The notes under the pieces were generated by a model. The model was not told where the DNA came from, did no database searches, and saw only the letters and a program-made list of their open reading frames with translations. A DNA stretch of 64,000 nucleotides from the NCBI RefSeq assembly GCF_000454065.1, contig NZ_ATNE01000001.1, forward strand, positions 498,501 through 562,500, given 5' to 3'. The position numbers and the translations under genes are program-made. The DNA is from Brevibacillus thermoruber 423 (GTDB taxonomy: Bacteria > Bacillota > Bacilli > Brevibacillales > Brevibacillaceae). This document shows, piece by piece, positions 17,461 to 26,206 of the stretch; positions within the stretch are counted from its first letter, which is position 1; each line of letters starts with the position of its first letter.

Positions 17461-18687
17461 TCAGTTGACGATCACTTTGCTGCCCTCGGCCAACCCGTCA
17501 CCAGGGTTCAGCACGAGCTGGTCGCCAGCGGCTACCCCTTTGGTCACAGCAATCCAATCGCCCTTGGTTTCGCCGACGGTCACCTCTACCTGGTGCACGA
17601 TGTCGTGATCCACTTTGTACACGAAGTGCTTGTTGTCCTTGGTCACCACGGCCGAGGCGGGGACTTTCAATTCGTTTTTGGACGCCTGGTTCGGTAGGTA
17701 CACCTCCGCCAGCATCCCGGCCCGCAGCGCGCCGTCCTTGTTGTCCACGCGCACCTTGATCGGGAAGGAACTGCTGTTGGGGTCGGAGATCGGGCTGACG
17801 AACTCCACCGTTCCCTTGAGCGTCTTTCCGTCCAGGCTGTCCACTTTCACGTCGACGGCCGCACCGACTTTCACCTGGTTGATCTGCTCCTGGGGCACGC
17901 TCGCCTCCACTTTGACCTGATTCATTTGGACCAGCACCAGAAGCGGGACGCCCGGCTGGGCCATCTCGCCGGGATCGATGCTGCGGCGAGCCACGATGCC
18001 GGAGATCGGCGCGAGAATCTTCGTGTTTTCATAGGTGCTTCTGGCCAGGTCCAAACCGGCCTGCAGGCGTTTCACTTCCGCCTGCAGCGCGGCCACGGAA
18101 TTGGCTGTCGGCCCCGCCTTGGCCAGGTCGTATTGGGCCTGGGCCTGATCGAATCCCGTCCGCGCTTTTTCCAGTTCCAGCGACACCTTTTCCAGATCGG
18201 CCTGGGAGATCGCGCCGGAATCATACAGCGCCTTCATCCGATTGTAGCTGCTCTCGGCCACCTGCAGCGCGGCTTTTGCCTGCTCCACGCCGCTCGCCAG
18301 ACGCTGCAGCTCCTGGCTGCGCACGCCCGCCTGGGTGTCGCGCAGACGCGCCTGGGCGCTGTCGATGGCGGCTTCCGCCTGTCTGATCTGCTCCAGGTAA
18401 TCGGTCGCTTCCAGAGAGACGAGCACGTCGCCCTTCTTCACGACCGAGCCTTCCTTCACGTGGACCTGCTCCACTTTCCCCGGCAGTTTGGAGACCACCT
18501 GGATTTCTTCCGCCGGTGCGATTTTCCCGTTTGCGATCAAACCGGTCTGGGTCGATTCCAGCTTCCACACTTTCACGACCGGCTGGTTCTCTTCCGGTCC
18601 GGCGGTCGTTTCGCTGCAGCCTGCGGCGAACAGGGAAAGGGCCGCCACGACGGTTCCCAATCGTTTCCATTTCGTTGTCTTGTTCAT
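17461..18687 (-). CDS. Lipoprotein efflux adaptor (HlyD/AcrA family)
   Basis: 408 residues. The N-terminus has a lipobox (LSLFAAGC, Cys about 24), so it should be anchored outside the membrane. It follows the membrane-fusion layout: a biotinyl-lipoyl half (GKVEQVHVKEGSVVKKGDVLV), a long coiled-coil hairpin (about 110-210, rich in E/A/Q heptads such as QAEAAIDSAQARLRD), the second lipoyl half (ILAPISGIVARRSIDPGE) and a beta-barrel domain. It links an exporter to the cell surface or wall. Operon neighbour of the MFS gene (14 bp) and a second HlyD (3 bp). Confidence 0.92.
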   Translation of the reverse strand: MNKTTKWKRLGTVVAALSLFAAGCSETTAGPEENQPVVKVWKLESTQTGLIANGKIAPAEEIQVVSKLPGKVEQVHVKEGSVVKKGDVLVSLEATDYLEQIRQAEAAIDSAQARLRDTQAGVRSQELQRLASGVEQAKAALQVAESSYNRMKALYDSGAISQADLEKVSLELEKARTGFDQAQAQYDLAKAGPTANSVAALQAEVKRLQAGLDLARSTYENTKILAPISGIVARRSIDPGEMAQPGVPLLVLVQMNQVKVEASVPQEQINQVKVGAAVDVKVDSLDGKTLKGTVEFVSPISDPNSSSFPIKVRVDNKDGALRAGMLAEVYLPNQASKNELKVPASAVVTKDNKHFVYKVDHDIVHQVEVTVGETKGDWIAVTKGVAAGDQLVLNPGDGLAEGSKVIVN

Positions 18688-18690
18688 CGC

Positions 18691-19350
18691 TTACATCCCC
18701 TTCACGTGCACTTTGATTTCCGCGTTCAGACCAGGGGTCAGATGGATTCCGGCGGTGCTGTCAATCGCCACCTTGATCGGAATCCGCTGAGTCACTTTGG
18801 TAAAGTTGCCGCTGGTGTTGACGGCCGGCAGCAGCGCAAAGGTGGAGTTGGTGGCCTGGCCGATCTCGATCAGGTGACCGGTCAGCAGTTTGCCCGGGTA
18901 GGCGTCTAGCGCGATGTCCACCTTCTGCCCCAGCTTGAGGCGGCCAAGCTCGGTCTCTTCCACGTTGGCGGAAATGTACAGGTTTTTCTCGTCCACCACC
19001 ATGGCCACCGCCTGGCCGGGAGAGACAACCTCTCCTTCCTTGGCCAGCGTCTTGATCACCGTGCCGGTGATGGGGGCACGCAGCACCGCGTTTTCCAGCA
19101 GGCTGGTCGTCAGATTGGTCGTATCCTGCTGTCCGACGATTTGATCCGCCACGACGACATCGCCCTCGTGAATCTTCAGCATCGTCAGCTTGCCGGCAAT
19201 CCGCGGCATGACGCGGTAAATGTCACCGGCGACGCGGGCGTCCTCCGTGGTGACGTAGTGGCTCCCCTGATACCAGTAGTAGTACCCGATGCCGCCCCCT
19301 CCCGCCACCATCAGGAGCAGGATGATGTACAAGACAAGTTTTCGCTTCAT
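18691..19350 (-). CDS. HlyD/EmrA-type secretion adaptor without the coiled-coil hairpin
   Basis: 219 residues, much shorter than EmrA (about 390). One N-terminal helix (4-25) anchors it. The two lipoyl halves (KLTMLKIHEGDVVVADQIVG, then ENAVLRAPITGTVIKTLAKEGEVV) are joined directly, with no alpha-hairpin between them, and a barrel domain (LGQKVDIALDAYPGKLLTG) follows. Short adaptors of this form pair with MFS exporters in Gram-positive bacteria. Second gene of the MarR-led efflux operon, 3 bp before the lipoprotein adaptor. Confidence 0.9.
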   Translation of the reverse strand: MKRKLVLYIILLLMVAGGGGIGYYYWYQGSHYVTTEDARVAGDIYRVMPRIAGKLTMLKIHEGDVVVADQIVGQQDTTNLTTSLLENAVLRAPITGTVIKTLAKEGEVVSPGQAVAMVVDEKNLYISANVEETELGRLKLGQKVDIALDAYPGKLLTGHLIEIGQATNSTFALLPAVNTSGNFTKVTQRIPIKVAIDSTAGIHLTPGLNAEIKVHVKGM

Positions 19351-19359
19351 GGTTTCTCC

Positions 19360-19788
19360 TCAACTTTCTCTTTCTAGTTTTTCGATCAGCGTTTCCAGCG
19401 CGTTGACGATTTGATCCATCTCCGCGTCGGAAATGTCTGCGAACAACTTGTTGTAAAACTCTTCGGAAAAGATCGGGACCTGCTCGACCTTTTCCTTCAC
19501 CTTGCCCGTGCCGCGAATCCAGACCACCCGCCGGTCCTTTTCGTCGCGGACGCGTTCGACCAGTTGCTCCCGCTCCAGCCGGTCGATGATGCCCGAGACC
19601 GTGCTGTAGGACAGGTCGACGGCCTTGCTGATCTGGCCGATCGTCTTGGGTTCGCATTTGATTTGCCTGAGTACCATCAATTGCGGCACAGTCAACCCGA
19701 ATTTCCCCAATTCTCTGGTCGCCATGGTGGTAATCGTTTTGTTCAGCCGCTTTAACAGATCCCTCACCAAGATCGGCTTGCTCATCAT
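19360..19788 (-). CDS. MarR-family transcriptional regulator
   Basis: 142 residues from the ATG at 19788, which has GGAAGGGAGG just upstream; the frame stays open to 19836. The winged helix shows FGLTVPQLMVLRQIK, ISKAVDLSYSTVSGIIDRLE (recognition helix) and the wing VRDEKDRRVVWIR. MarR proteins act as ligand-released dimeric repressors. It heads the efflux operon, and CGAAAT/ATTTCG half-sites lie right at its promoter, so autorepression and control of the pump are likely. Confidence 0.92.
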   Translation of the reverse strand: MMSKPILVRDLLKRLNKTITTMATRELGKFGLTVPQLMVLRQIKCEPKTIGQISKAVDLSYSTVSGIIDRLEREQLVERVRDEKDRRVVWIRGTGKVKEKVEQVPIFSEEFYNKLFADISDAEMDQIVNALETLIEKLERES

Positions 19789-19810
19789 GCGCCTCCCTTC
19801 CTCCGCAATT

Positions 19811-19841
19811 ATTTCGTACCCGAAATTTTTTAACACGAAAT
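19811..19841 (-). promoter_or_regulatory. Candidate MarR operator
   Basis: ATTTCGTACCCGAAAT (19811-19826) is a palindrome with perfect 6-bp arms. A third half-site, CGAAAT, lies at 19836-19841. The block starts just after the -10 and covers the transcription start region, the normal place for MarR autorepression. Confidence 0.55.
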
Positions 19842-19843
19842 TT

Positions 19844-19872
19844 ATATTACGCCTTTTTCAAATCCCTGGCAA
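19844..19872 (-). promoter_or_regulatory. Promoter of the MarR-efflux operon
   Basis: TTGCCA (19867-19872), 17-bp spacer, TAATAT (19844-19849) on the minus strand, about 55 bp before the marR start. Confidence 0.7.
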
Positions 19873-19932
19873 TATGTTTTTCGTTCGCCCAGCACATGCA
19901 CGGAGCCCCCGGACGGAGCCGCCCAAACAAAA

Positions 19933-19956
19933 ACAGCACCTCGCAACGGGTGCTGT
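19933..19956 (-). terminator. Terminator of the VanW-family gene
   Basis: ACAGCACC pairs with GGTGCTGT (8-nt loop), followed on the minus strand by TTTTTGTTTG. It begins directly at the stop codon of the gene at 19957. Confidence 0.85.
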
Positions 19957-20880
19957 CTAGTCCGGCAGCCGCGGATCGGCCGGCGTTTCTTCCGGCACGT
20001 GGTTGCGCACGCTGGGCACATGCCGGGGTTCGTGTTCGATTTCCGGGAACGAATGGATCGTGACAGACATCTGTCCGTTTCCGGAGAAGGCGCGGATCAG
20101 GATGGGATACGCGTACTTGTTCTGAAACACGAAATCAGGTCCGTTCCAGCTCACCGTGGCGTCCCGTCCGGGCGGGACGTACGCGACGTGGCGGCTGTGC
20201 GAATACCGCTGCAAAATATGCATGCCGGCGCGGTCGACGGCGTTGTACAGGGTGGACGACACCTGGCAGATGCCACCGCCGATCCCCTCCGACAGTTCTC
20301 CCCTGACGATGATCGGCGCTTCCAGATAGCCCTTTTGCCGGGTGCGCTGGCCGACCACCTTGTTGAACGAAAAGATCTCGCCGGGCAGGACGACGTAATT
20401 GTTGATAGCCTTGGCAGCCAGCATGATGTTATGAGAGCGGTTTTTGTTTCGGGGATTGTAATAGGTGGCGTAGCCGCCGATGAACTTCTGCCGCACCTGG
20501 TTCAGCAATTCGCGGTCTACCTTGGGCATCACCTCGCGGATGGCGGGCGTAATGCTTTCGGAACCGCTTGCGTAAAAGTAGTCGTAGACCTGTTCGGTAA
20601 ACGCTTTTTCATGCAGCGCCCGCCCCCGCTTCTCGGGAACGATCCTGCCCGCTCCGTCGATCGTGGCGTTCACCGGTGCCTGGTACACATGTTCTGCCAC
20701 GCTTTTGATGACCTGCTCCAGCTTTGCTTCGTCCACCAGGGGAACGCCGGAGAACGGCAGGGTGTAATCGGCGCGGTCGAGTATGGCAATCGTCTCTTCT
20801 CCCCATTCGATCCGCAAAAAATCGGTCGCGTCCAGGGGATTGGCCAGAAGCAGCAAGGCCAACACAACAGGAAAACCCAT
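19957..20880 (-). CDS. VanW family protein
   Basis: 307 residues. A short hydrophobic N-terminus (FPVVLALLLLANPL) suggests export or anchoring. The first half resembles the peptidoglycan-binding-like domain often found before VanW. The VanW domain (about 150-285) has NIMLAAKAINNYVVLPGEIFSFN, VGQRTRQKGY, the GIGGGICQVSSTLYNA core and RHSHSRHVAYVPPGRDATV-like features (here SHSRHVAYVPPGRDATV). VanW was first seen in vancomycin clusters, but its enzymatic role is unknown; in Bacillales it is usually wall-associated. GGAGGTGAG precedes the ATG. Single-gene unit. Confidence 0.9.
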   Translation of the reverse strand: MGFPVVLALLLLANPLDATDFLRIEWGEETIAILDRADYTLPFSGVPLVDEAKLEQVIKSVAEHVYQAPVNATIDGAGRIVPEKRGRALHEKAFTEQVYDYFYASGSESITPAIREVMPKVDRELLNQVRQKFIGGYATYYNPRNKNRSHNIMLAAKAINNYVVLPGEIFSFNKVVGQRTRQKGYLEAPIIVRGELSEGIGGGICQVSSTLYNAVDRAGMHILQRYSHSRHVAYVPPGRDATVSWNGPDFVFQNKYAYPILIRAFSGNGQMSVTIHSFPEIEHEPRHVPSVRNHVPEETPADPRLPD

Positions 20881-20952
20881 CCGGACTGCTCACCTCCTCC
20901 GAATAGTATGAGCAGCCGAACGGGTTTCATGCGCATGGGCGGCAGCCGAACG

Positions 20953-22044
20953 TCAGGCCAGCCGGGCGGTCAGCTCGCGGATAATGGCCTGGTGAATGGC
21001 GTCCACTTTTTCACGGTCGGCCGCCTGTCCGTAGATGTCGGCCAGGCGATGGCGGCACGCCTGCGCTTCGGCCAGGCTGGCCGTTCCCTTTTTCATCACG
21101 GCGGCGTAGCGCTCCCTGATCTCCGCCAGCCGGTCGGCAAACGCCTCGTCGGTGCCCGGCTCAATGGCCCGGGCGTACATGTCGATCACTTCGTCACTGC
21201 TCCGATCGGGGAAGTACTCGTGCGGCGCCGTGCTGTCAAAGATGGCGAGGCTTTTTTCGGGCAGGATCACCATATCCAGGCTGTGCGGGTCCAGTCCGCA
21301 GTGGTACACGTCCGCGTCGAAGCCGCGCCGCTTCGCTTCCGCCACCAGTTTTTTCAGCATCGTCGACTTGCCGGAACCGGGACGCCCTTTGATGAAATAG
21401 CGTTTGCCGATGCCGGCGGTCAGATTGGGAATGTGGTCGACCGGTCCGGCCGGCGTGGCCGCGCCCAGATACATGTGCCGGATGCGGGCGTTCTTTGGCA
21501 GGGTTTCCTCTCCGAAGAACAGCGCCGTCACTTCTTCCGCCACGCGGTTGGCTTCTTCCCGATTCAGGCGGGCGATGTAGATTTCCTCCCACTCGTCGTG
21601 GATGCCCAGCGCCTGGGCGAACGCCTCGTACGCTTCCTGCGTCTTCTGGTACAGCGCTTCGTACCAGGTCGCAATCAGATTCCTGCGGGGAGACAGGCGG
21701 TCCGCGTCAATCGCGGCCTGCAGGTCGACATACGTCTCAATCAGACCCGGTGCTCTCGGCTGCAGCGAACGCGGATAGCTCCCGTCCACCACGGCGGCCC
21801 GCAGTTCGGGGAAGATCACCCCGTCAAACGCGCCGCTGACAAAGGGGGAGTGAATCCACTCCACGCTGCCGGCGCGGGGAGCCAGCTCGTCTCCGATCCG
21901 CTGAATCAGCGTCGAAGCCAGCCCCTCCACTCCTCCGGTCAGGACGAACAGGCGGTCCACCTCCGCCAAAACGGAATCAAAAAAACAGCGGTATCCTCTG
22001 GCCGTATTGCCGCCCGCGTAAATGTGGCGCACCGTTGCATTCAT
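20953..22044 (-). CDS. Double P-loop-fold ATPase-like protein (PRK06851 type)
   Basis: 363 residues from the ATG at 22044 (AGGAGGGG 5 nt upstream). The two halves can be aligned. HIYAGGNTARGYRCFFDSVL...LFVLTGGVEGLAST in the first matches HMYLGAATPAGPVDHIPNLT...YFIKGRPGSGKST in the second. Only the second has a proper Walker A (GRPGSGKS); the first has lost the Gly-Lys. Both continue to a similar VEWIHSPF / ADVYHCGL strand and a conserved ...VIFPELRAAVVDGSYP / MVILPEKSLAIFDSTAP segment. Such proteins occur in Bacillales and Clostridia. Function unknown. Confidence 0.75.
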   Translation of the reverse strand: MNATVRHIYAGGNTARGYRCFFDSVLAEVDRLFVLTGGVEGLASTLIQRIGDELAPRAGSVEWIHSPFVSGAFDGVIFPELRAAVVDGSYPRSLQPRAPGLIETYVDLQAAIDADRLSPRRNLIATWYEALYQKTQEAYEAFAQALGIHDEWEEIYIARLNREEANRVAEEVTALFFGEETLPKNARIRHMYLGAATPAGPVDHIPNLTAGIGKRYFIKGRPGSGKSTMLKKLVAEAKRRGFDADVYHCGLDPHSLDMVILPEKSLAIFDSTAPHEYFPDRSSDEVIDMYARAIEPGTDEAFADRLAEIRERYAAVMKKGTASLAEAQACRHRLADIYGQAADREKVDAIHQAIIRELTARLA

Positions 22045-22220
22045 TGGCAACCCCTCCTGGATGTTGTGTGTCAATCCGGATCGGTTTTATCCTATGCGTT
22101 CATGAAGCGATAGGCTTCTGCCCACGGCAAGAAAATGTGCTGCCGCCTTGGCCCCCGCTGCATGGCCCACCCGTCGTGAAAGCCGGCGCCGCCCGCCGGG
22201 GCCGATCAGCCGCCGTTAAA

Positions 22221-22251
22221 AAACCGGACAGCCCCGCGGACTGCCCGGTTT
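22221..22251 (-). terminator. Terminator of phoU
   Basis: AAACCGGGCAG pairs with CTGTCCGGTTT (one mismatch), followed on the minus strand by a T-run. It lies 10 bp past the phoU stop. Confidence 0.8.
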
Positions 22252-22261
22252 GTTGGGCGCG

Positions 22262-22918
22262 TTACTTGTTCAGATCGGTCATTTTGCCGGTGTTGAGGTA
22301 AATGATCCACTCGCAGATGTTGGTGACGTGGTCGGCGATCCGCTCCAGGTACTGCGCCACCAGGAGCAGGTGGGTGCCCTGGTTGATGGACTGCTTGTTG
22401 CTGCTCATTACGTCGATCAGGTCGCGGAAAATCGTGGAGAACAGCTTGTCGACGGCGTCGTCGCGCAGGGCGATCTCTTCGGCCGCTTCCTTGTCGCGGG
22501 CGATGTAGGCGTTCAGGCAGTCCCGCACCATCGCCTTGACATGGTCCGCCATCAGCGGAATGTCGATCAGCGGCTTGACGTACGGTTCCGCCATCAGCCG
22601 GCGCGTCGTCTTGGCGATGGCAACGGCGTGGTCGCCCATCCGCTCCAGATCCGTCACCAGCTTCAGCATCGTGCCCAAACGGCGCAGATCGCTTCCCACC
22701 GGCTGCTGCAGCGCGATCAGGCGGAAGCAGCCGCTTTCGATGTCGTGCTCCAGTTCGTTAATCATCGTATCGTGCTCAATGACCTGTTGGGCCAATTCCA
22801 CGTCCCGTTCGACCAGACTTTTGATGGCCTTGTGGATGGCTTCCTCCACCAGCGTGCCCATGGACATCAGGCTGCGGTGCAGGACATCCAGTTGTTCTTC
22901 GAATGCGTGCCGCGTCAT
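22262..22918 (-). CDS. phoU: Phosphate signalling complex protein PhoU
   Basis: 218 residues from the ATG at 22918 (AAAGGG upstream); the frame is open far upstream through phoR, but that is not coding. Two three-helix PhoU repeats have the metal-binding signatures LERMGDHAVAIAK (about 90-103) and YLERIADHVTNICEW. PhoU couples phosphate uptake to PhoR and dampens Pho signalling. It follows phoR but has its own promoter region: a terminator ends phoR, and four PhoP-box-like hexamers lie 48-86 bp upstream. No pst genes are adjacent here. Confidence 0.95.
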   Translation of the reverse strand: MTRHAFEEQLDVLHRSLMSMGTLVEEAIHKAIKSLVERDVELAQQVIEHDTMINELEHDIESGCFRLIALQQPVGSDLRRLGTMLKLVTDLERMGDHAVAIAKTTRRLMAEPYVKPLIDIPLMADHVKAMVRDCLNAYIARDKEAAEEIALRDDAVDKLFSTIFRDLIDVMSSNKQSINQGTHLLLVAQYLERIADHVTNICEWIIYLNTGKMTDLNK

Positions 22919-22965
22919 ACCCTTTTCCCCTCCATTTGTCTGTACCCCCAATGCTACAGGGGGAT

Positions 22966-23004
22966 TGTATACGGGGGGTGAAGAGAATGTTAGCGTTGTG
23001 TAAA
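22966..23004 (-). promoter_or_regulatory. PhoP box array upstream of phoU
   Basis: On the minus strand the hexamers TTTACA (22999-23004), CTAACA (22988-22993), TTCACC (22977-22982) and TATACA (22966-22971) are spaced at exactly 11 bp. This is the TT(A/T/C)ACA-N5 direct-repeat pattern bound by PhoP dimers in B. subtilis. The last repeat overlaps a -10-like TACAAT (22964-22969). It implies phosphate-starvation control of phoU by the adjacent phoPR genes. Confidence 0.65.
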
Positions 23005-23070
23005 GGTTGTGAACCTCCCGGCAAGCGGCATGGCGGCCAAACAGGGGAGGGAATGCGGCCAGAACAAAAA

Positions 23071-23094
23071 AGCGAGAGCTCCTCAGCTCTCGCT
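23071..23094 (-). terminator. Terminator of phoPR
   Basis: AGCGAGAGCT, loop GAGG, AGCTCTCGCT: a perfect 10-bp stem followed by TTTTTTG on the minus strand, directly after the phoR stop. Confidence 0.92.
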
Positions 23095-24870
23095 TCACGA
23101 CGTGACGTGTTCCCCTGACGGCAGCGTCACCGTAAACGTGGTTCCCTCTCCCTCCACGCTTTCCACGCCGATCTGGCCGTGCAGATTTTCCACCAGGTGC
23201 TTGACGATGGCAAGCCCCAGGCCGGTGCCGCCGGAATCGCGGCTGCGCGCCTTGTCCACGCGGTAAAACCGTTCGAAGATGCGCGGGATGTCCTGCTCCG
23301 GGATGCCGATGCCGGTGTCCTCCACCTGAATCTGCACCTGCGCCCCATCCTGTTTCACCCGCAGCGCGATGGAGCCGCCCTCCGGGGTATAGGCCACGGC
23401 GTTGGCCAGGAGGTTGAGCACGATCTGCTGCAGGCAGTCCTTGTCCGTCGTCAGCCAGACCGCCGGCTCCGGGTCCGGCAGGGTGAGCGACAACTGCTTG
23501 CGGTTCACCTGCTCCTGCACGATCGCGGCCGTCGAGGCGATCAGCTCCTGCACATGGACCGGGGCCATCTGCAGGTGGATGCGCTTCTGCTCGATCTTGG
23601 AGAGGTCGAGAATATCGCGGATCATGCGGTACAGCCGTTCGCTCTCGTCGTAGATGATTTGCAGGAAGTTGCGGCAGGTTTCCTCGTCCTGCATCGCGCC
23701 GTCCAGGAGCGTCTCCGTAAACCCCTTGATCGAGGTGATCGGCGTTCTGAGCTCGTGGGAGACGTTGGCGACAAATTCGCTGCGCATCTTCTCCAGGCGG
23801 CGGATCTCGGTGATGTCGTGCAGGACGACCACCACCCCTTTCGCCTCTCCCTTGAAGTTGATGTACGGCGCGAAGCTCACGTCCAGGATGCGTTCCTGCG
23901 GATAGTAGATGTGCACCTCCTGGCGGAACTTTTCCCCCGTGTCGAGGCAGCGGTCGATGTACTGGCTCAACCCGAAGTTTTTGCTCGCCTCGATGTGCAG
24001 CCGGCCGACGAGTTCGTGTCCGGACGTGCCGAGGAGCTTTTCGACGGCGGGGTTGACCAGCATGATCCGGCGCTGTTCGGAGATGAAGATCACCCCGCTG
24101 GTCATGTTGGTAAGCACGCCGGTAAGGCGCTGCTGATTTTCGGAGATTTCGTACATCTGCTGTTCCAGGCTGGAGGCCATGAAGTTGATGGCTCCCGCCA
24201 GTTGGCCGATCTCGTCCTTGGCCTTGATCCGCACCCGGCTTTCGTAGTGGCGCTGGGTGATATTGCGGGCCACCCGGGTAATTTCCTCGATCGGGCGAAT
24301 GATGCTGTAGGAAATGCGCGAGACAACGATCGACCCGACCACCAGCGTCACCAGGAGTCCCGTTAGCAGGCTGTACCACATGTTGTGGACGGTGTCGGTG
24401 ATGTCTTTCATCGACATGGAGGAGCGGACGGCCCCGATGATCTTGTTCCCCTGCTCGACAGGCACGGCCACGTACATCATGTCGTAGCCCATCGTTTCGC
24501 TGTAGCGGCGGGAAATGCCGATATCCCCGTGCAGCGCCGCGATAAATTCCGGCCGGTCGGCGTGGTTCTCCATCCGCTCCTTGTGGGTGCTGTTGTCATA
24601 GAGCACCTGCCCCGTCCGGTCAATGATCGTGAGGCGCACCTCTTCCGGGGCTACCTGGCGCACGCGGTCGGCCAGCGTCTTCTCGTCGGAAAAGACCTCG
24701 GGAAAGCGAACCACCTGCGACACCAGCTTGGACTCCCGGGAGAGCAGCTCATGCAGCGTCTGCAGGTAGGAACGCTCCAACACCTTCGCAAAATACGTTC
24801 CCATCAGCAGGAGGACCAGCGAGATGAGGCCGAGGATGGTCATGGTCAGTTTGATGCGAAAGCGCGTCAA
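23095..24870 (-). CDS. phoR: Phosphate sensor histidine kinase PhoR
   Basis: 591 residues, as in B. subtilis PhoR. Order: membrane helix (about 8-28), extracytoplasmic PDC/CACHE-like sensor (30-165), second helix (about 165-185), HAMP (190-240), PAS (about 245-350), HisKA with [15 protein letters not shown] (phospho-acceptor His372), and HATPase_c with the N box [14 protein letters not shown]1 DTGIGIPE and G2 [12 protein letters not shown]. It autophosphorylates and phosphorylates PhoP when phosphate is low. It sits 15 bp after phoP, with a terminator following. Confidence 0.96.
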   Translation of the reverse strand: MTRFRIKLTMTILGLISLVLLLMGTYFAKVLERSYLQTLHELLSRESKLVSQVVRFPEVFSDEKTLADRVRQVAPEEVRLTIIDRTGQVLYDNSTHKERMENHADRPEFIAALHGDIGISRRYSETMGYDMMYVAVPVEQGNKIIGAVRSSMSMKDITDTVHNMWYSLLTGLLVTLVVGSIVVSRISYSIIRPIEEITRVARNITQRHYESRVRIKAKDEIGQLAGAINFMASSLEQQMYEISENQQRLTGVLTNMTSGVIFISEQRRIMLVNPAVEKLLGTSGHELVGRLHIEASKNFGLSQYIDRCLDTGEKFRQEVHIYYPQERILDVSFAPYINFKGEAKGVVVVLHDITEIRRLEKMRSEFVANVSHELRTPITSIKGFTETLLDGAMQDEETCRNFLQIIYDESERLYRMIRDILDLSKIEQKRIHLQMAPVHVQELIASTAAIVQEQVNRKQLSLTLPDPEPAVWLTTDKDCLQQIVLNLLANAVAYTPEGGSIALRVKQDGAQVQIQVEDTGIGIPEQDIPRIFERFYRVDKARSRDSGGTGLGLAIVKHLVENLHGQIGVESVEGEGTTFTVTLPSGEHVTS

Positions 24871-24885
24871 GGAAATGTCCTCCCA

Positions 24886-25581
24886 TTATCCTTCCAGTTT
24901 GTATCCCAACCCGCGCACCGTTTTGATGTAGCGGGGATTTTTCGTGTCGTCCTCCAGCTTCTCGCGCAGATGGCTGACGTGGACGTCGACGATGCGCGAG
25001 TCCCCGATGAAATCGTAGTTCCAGACCGCGTTCAGCAGTTGGTCGCGGGTCAGCACCCGGCCGGGATGGCTGGCCAGGTAGTGGAGCAGTTCAAACTCCT
25101 TGGGCGTCAGCTCCACCTTGTCGTCCCGCCGGTACACCTCGTATTTTTCCGGATAGATGCGGATCTCGCCAAACTGCAGCACCACTTCGTCCGGCGCCGC
25201 CGTCGATTCGGGGCCCGTCTGGACGCGGCGCAGAATCGCCTTGACGCGGGCGATCACTTCCCGCGGGCTGAACGGCTTGGTCAGGTAATCGTCCGCTCCC
25301 AGCTCCAGACCGAGAATTTTGTCCAGTTCGTCGTCCTTGGCGGTCAGCATCAGGATCGGCGTGTTGTTCCGCTCCTGTCTCAGCGTCTTGCACACATCCA
25401 TGCCGTCCATTTTCGGCAGCATCAAGTCCAGTATGATAAAATCGGGCTGTTCGCTCCGGACCATGTCCAACGCCTGTTTGCCGTCGAACGCGGTCACCAC
25501 CTGAAACCCCGCTTTTTCCAGATTGAATTGCAACAGCTTCACAATCGACACTTCGTCGTCCACAACCAAAATTTTGGTCAC
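24886..25581 (-). CDS. phoP: Response regulator PhoP
   Basis: 231 residues from a GTG start with GGGAGGT 8 nt upstream. The receiver domain has the acidic pair VVDDE, phospho-acceptor Asp52 (ILDLMLP) and the LTAKDDE and GADDYLTKPF switch region. The C-terminal OmpR/PhoB winged helix ends with DVHVSHLREKLEDD and YIKTVRGLGYKLEG. PhoP activates or represses the Pho regulon by binding direct repeats of TT(A/T)ACA. First gene of phoPR; mdh lies nearby, as in B. subtilis. Confidence 0.96.
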   Translation of the reverse strand: MTKILVVDDEVSIVKLLQFNLEKAGFQVVTAFDGKQALDMVRSEQPDFIILDLMLPKMDGMDVCKTLRQERNNTPILMLTAKDDELDKILGLELGADDYLTKPFSPREVIARVKAILRRVQTGPESTAAPDEVVLQFGEIRIYPEKYEVYRRDDKVELTPKEFELLHYLASHPGRVLTRDQLLNAVWNYDFIGDSRIVDVHVSHLREKLEDDTKNPRYIKTVRGLGYKLEG

Positions 25582-25788
25582 AAGCCAGTACCTCCCAGGT
25601 TTTTGCAGTCCTTTTCGCTAGCTTTACCAAAACAACAGAAAAACTCAATTTTAGTCTGCCAGATGCCCAGACAGCTTTACAAGTTAATTTTCAGTAAAGA
25701 ATACCCTGTCCGGATCTGTTTCCGTTTTCTGCCGTGTGGTAATATGTGGTTGCGGCCATAACGGTACGATCCACTGAGGAGGTGGCAC

Positions 25789-26199
25789 ATGTCTTCTTTC
25801 CGCGCCCATGTGTTGATTCTCGCATCGCTGCTGTTGATCGCGGGAGCTGGCCTGATCGGGTGTCATTCAGGCGGCGATCTTGAGATACCAAAAGCTCATG
25901 AGGACTATATCACTTCGTTTGGCTGGCATGTTGAGAAAGGGATCGCCCGTATCCTGCACCCGAAAGGTTTCTACACCGGGGAGAAACTCGACATGCTGAA
26001 AAGCGTGGACATCGATGTATCTCCCTATAGAGACAAGGAAATCCAGGAATCGATCTATCTGCTGCAGGAACGGCAGGAACAGCAAGAACACGGAAGCATT
26101 TCCTTTCACATCTATGAGGTCGATGGGAAGATCATCGGGGCTCATTTGGCGTACGAAGGATATTCACCCGGGTTGGTGAAGCTGCGAAAACGTGAGTAA
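25789..26199 (+). CDS. Lipoprotein with a DUF4830-like domain
   Basis: 136 residues with GAGGAGGTGG upstream. The signal peptide ends in a lipobox (AGLIGC, Cys about 25), so it should be a surface lipoprotein. The mature region (DYITSFGWHVEKG, a basic-hydrophobic middle, SPYRDKEIQESIYLL, then SISFHIYEVDGKIIGAHL) resembles DUF4830: a S-F/Y-G-W-x-V start, a D-x-x-P-Y-x-x-K motif and a closing two-strand meander. Function unknown. Convergent with mdh and separated from it by two hairpins. Confidence 0.7.
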   Translation: MSSFRAHVLILASLLLIAGAGLIGCHSGGDLEIPKAHEDYITSFGWHVEKGIARILHPKGFYTGEKLDMLKSVDIDVSPYRDKEIQESIYLLQERQEQQEHGSISFHIYEVDGKIIGAHLAYEGYSPGLVKLRKRE

Positions 26200-26206
26200 C
26201 CCCAAC

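Noticed and set aside
22919-24379. Extension of the phoU frame upstream for about 490 codons
   Set aside because: It runs through a terminator and the phoR gene, is Arg/Gly/Pro-rich, and phoU has its own ribosome site at 22918.
25640-25710. Possible PhoP boxes upstream of phoP (TTTACT and TTAACT 11 bp apart)
   Set aside because: Only two hexamers fit the period; the neighbouring 11-bp positions do not, so it is weaker than the phoU array.
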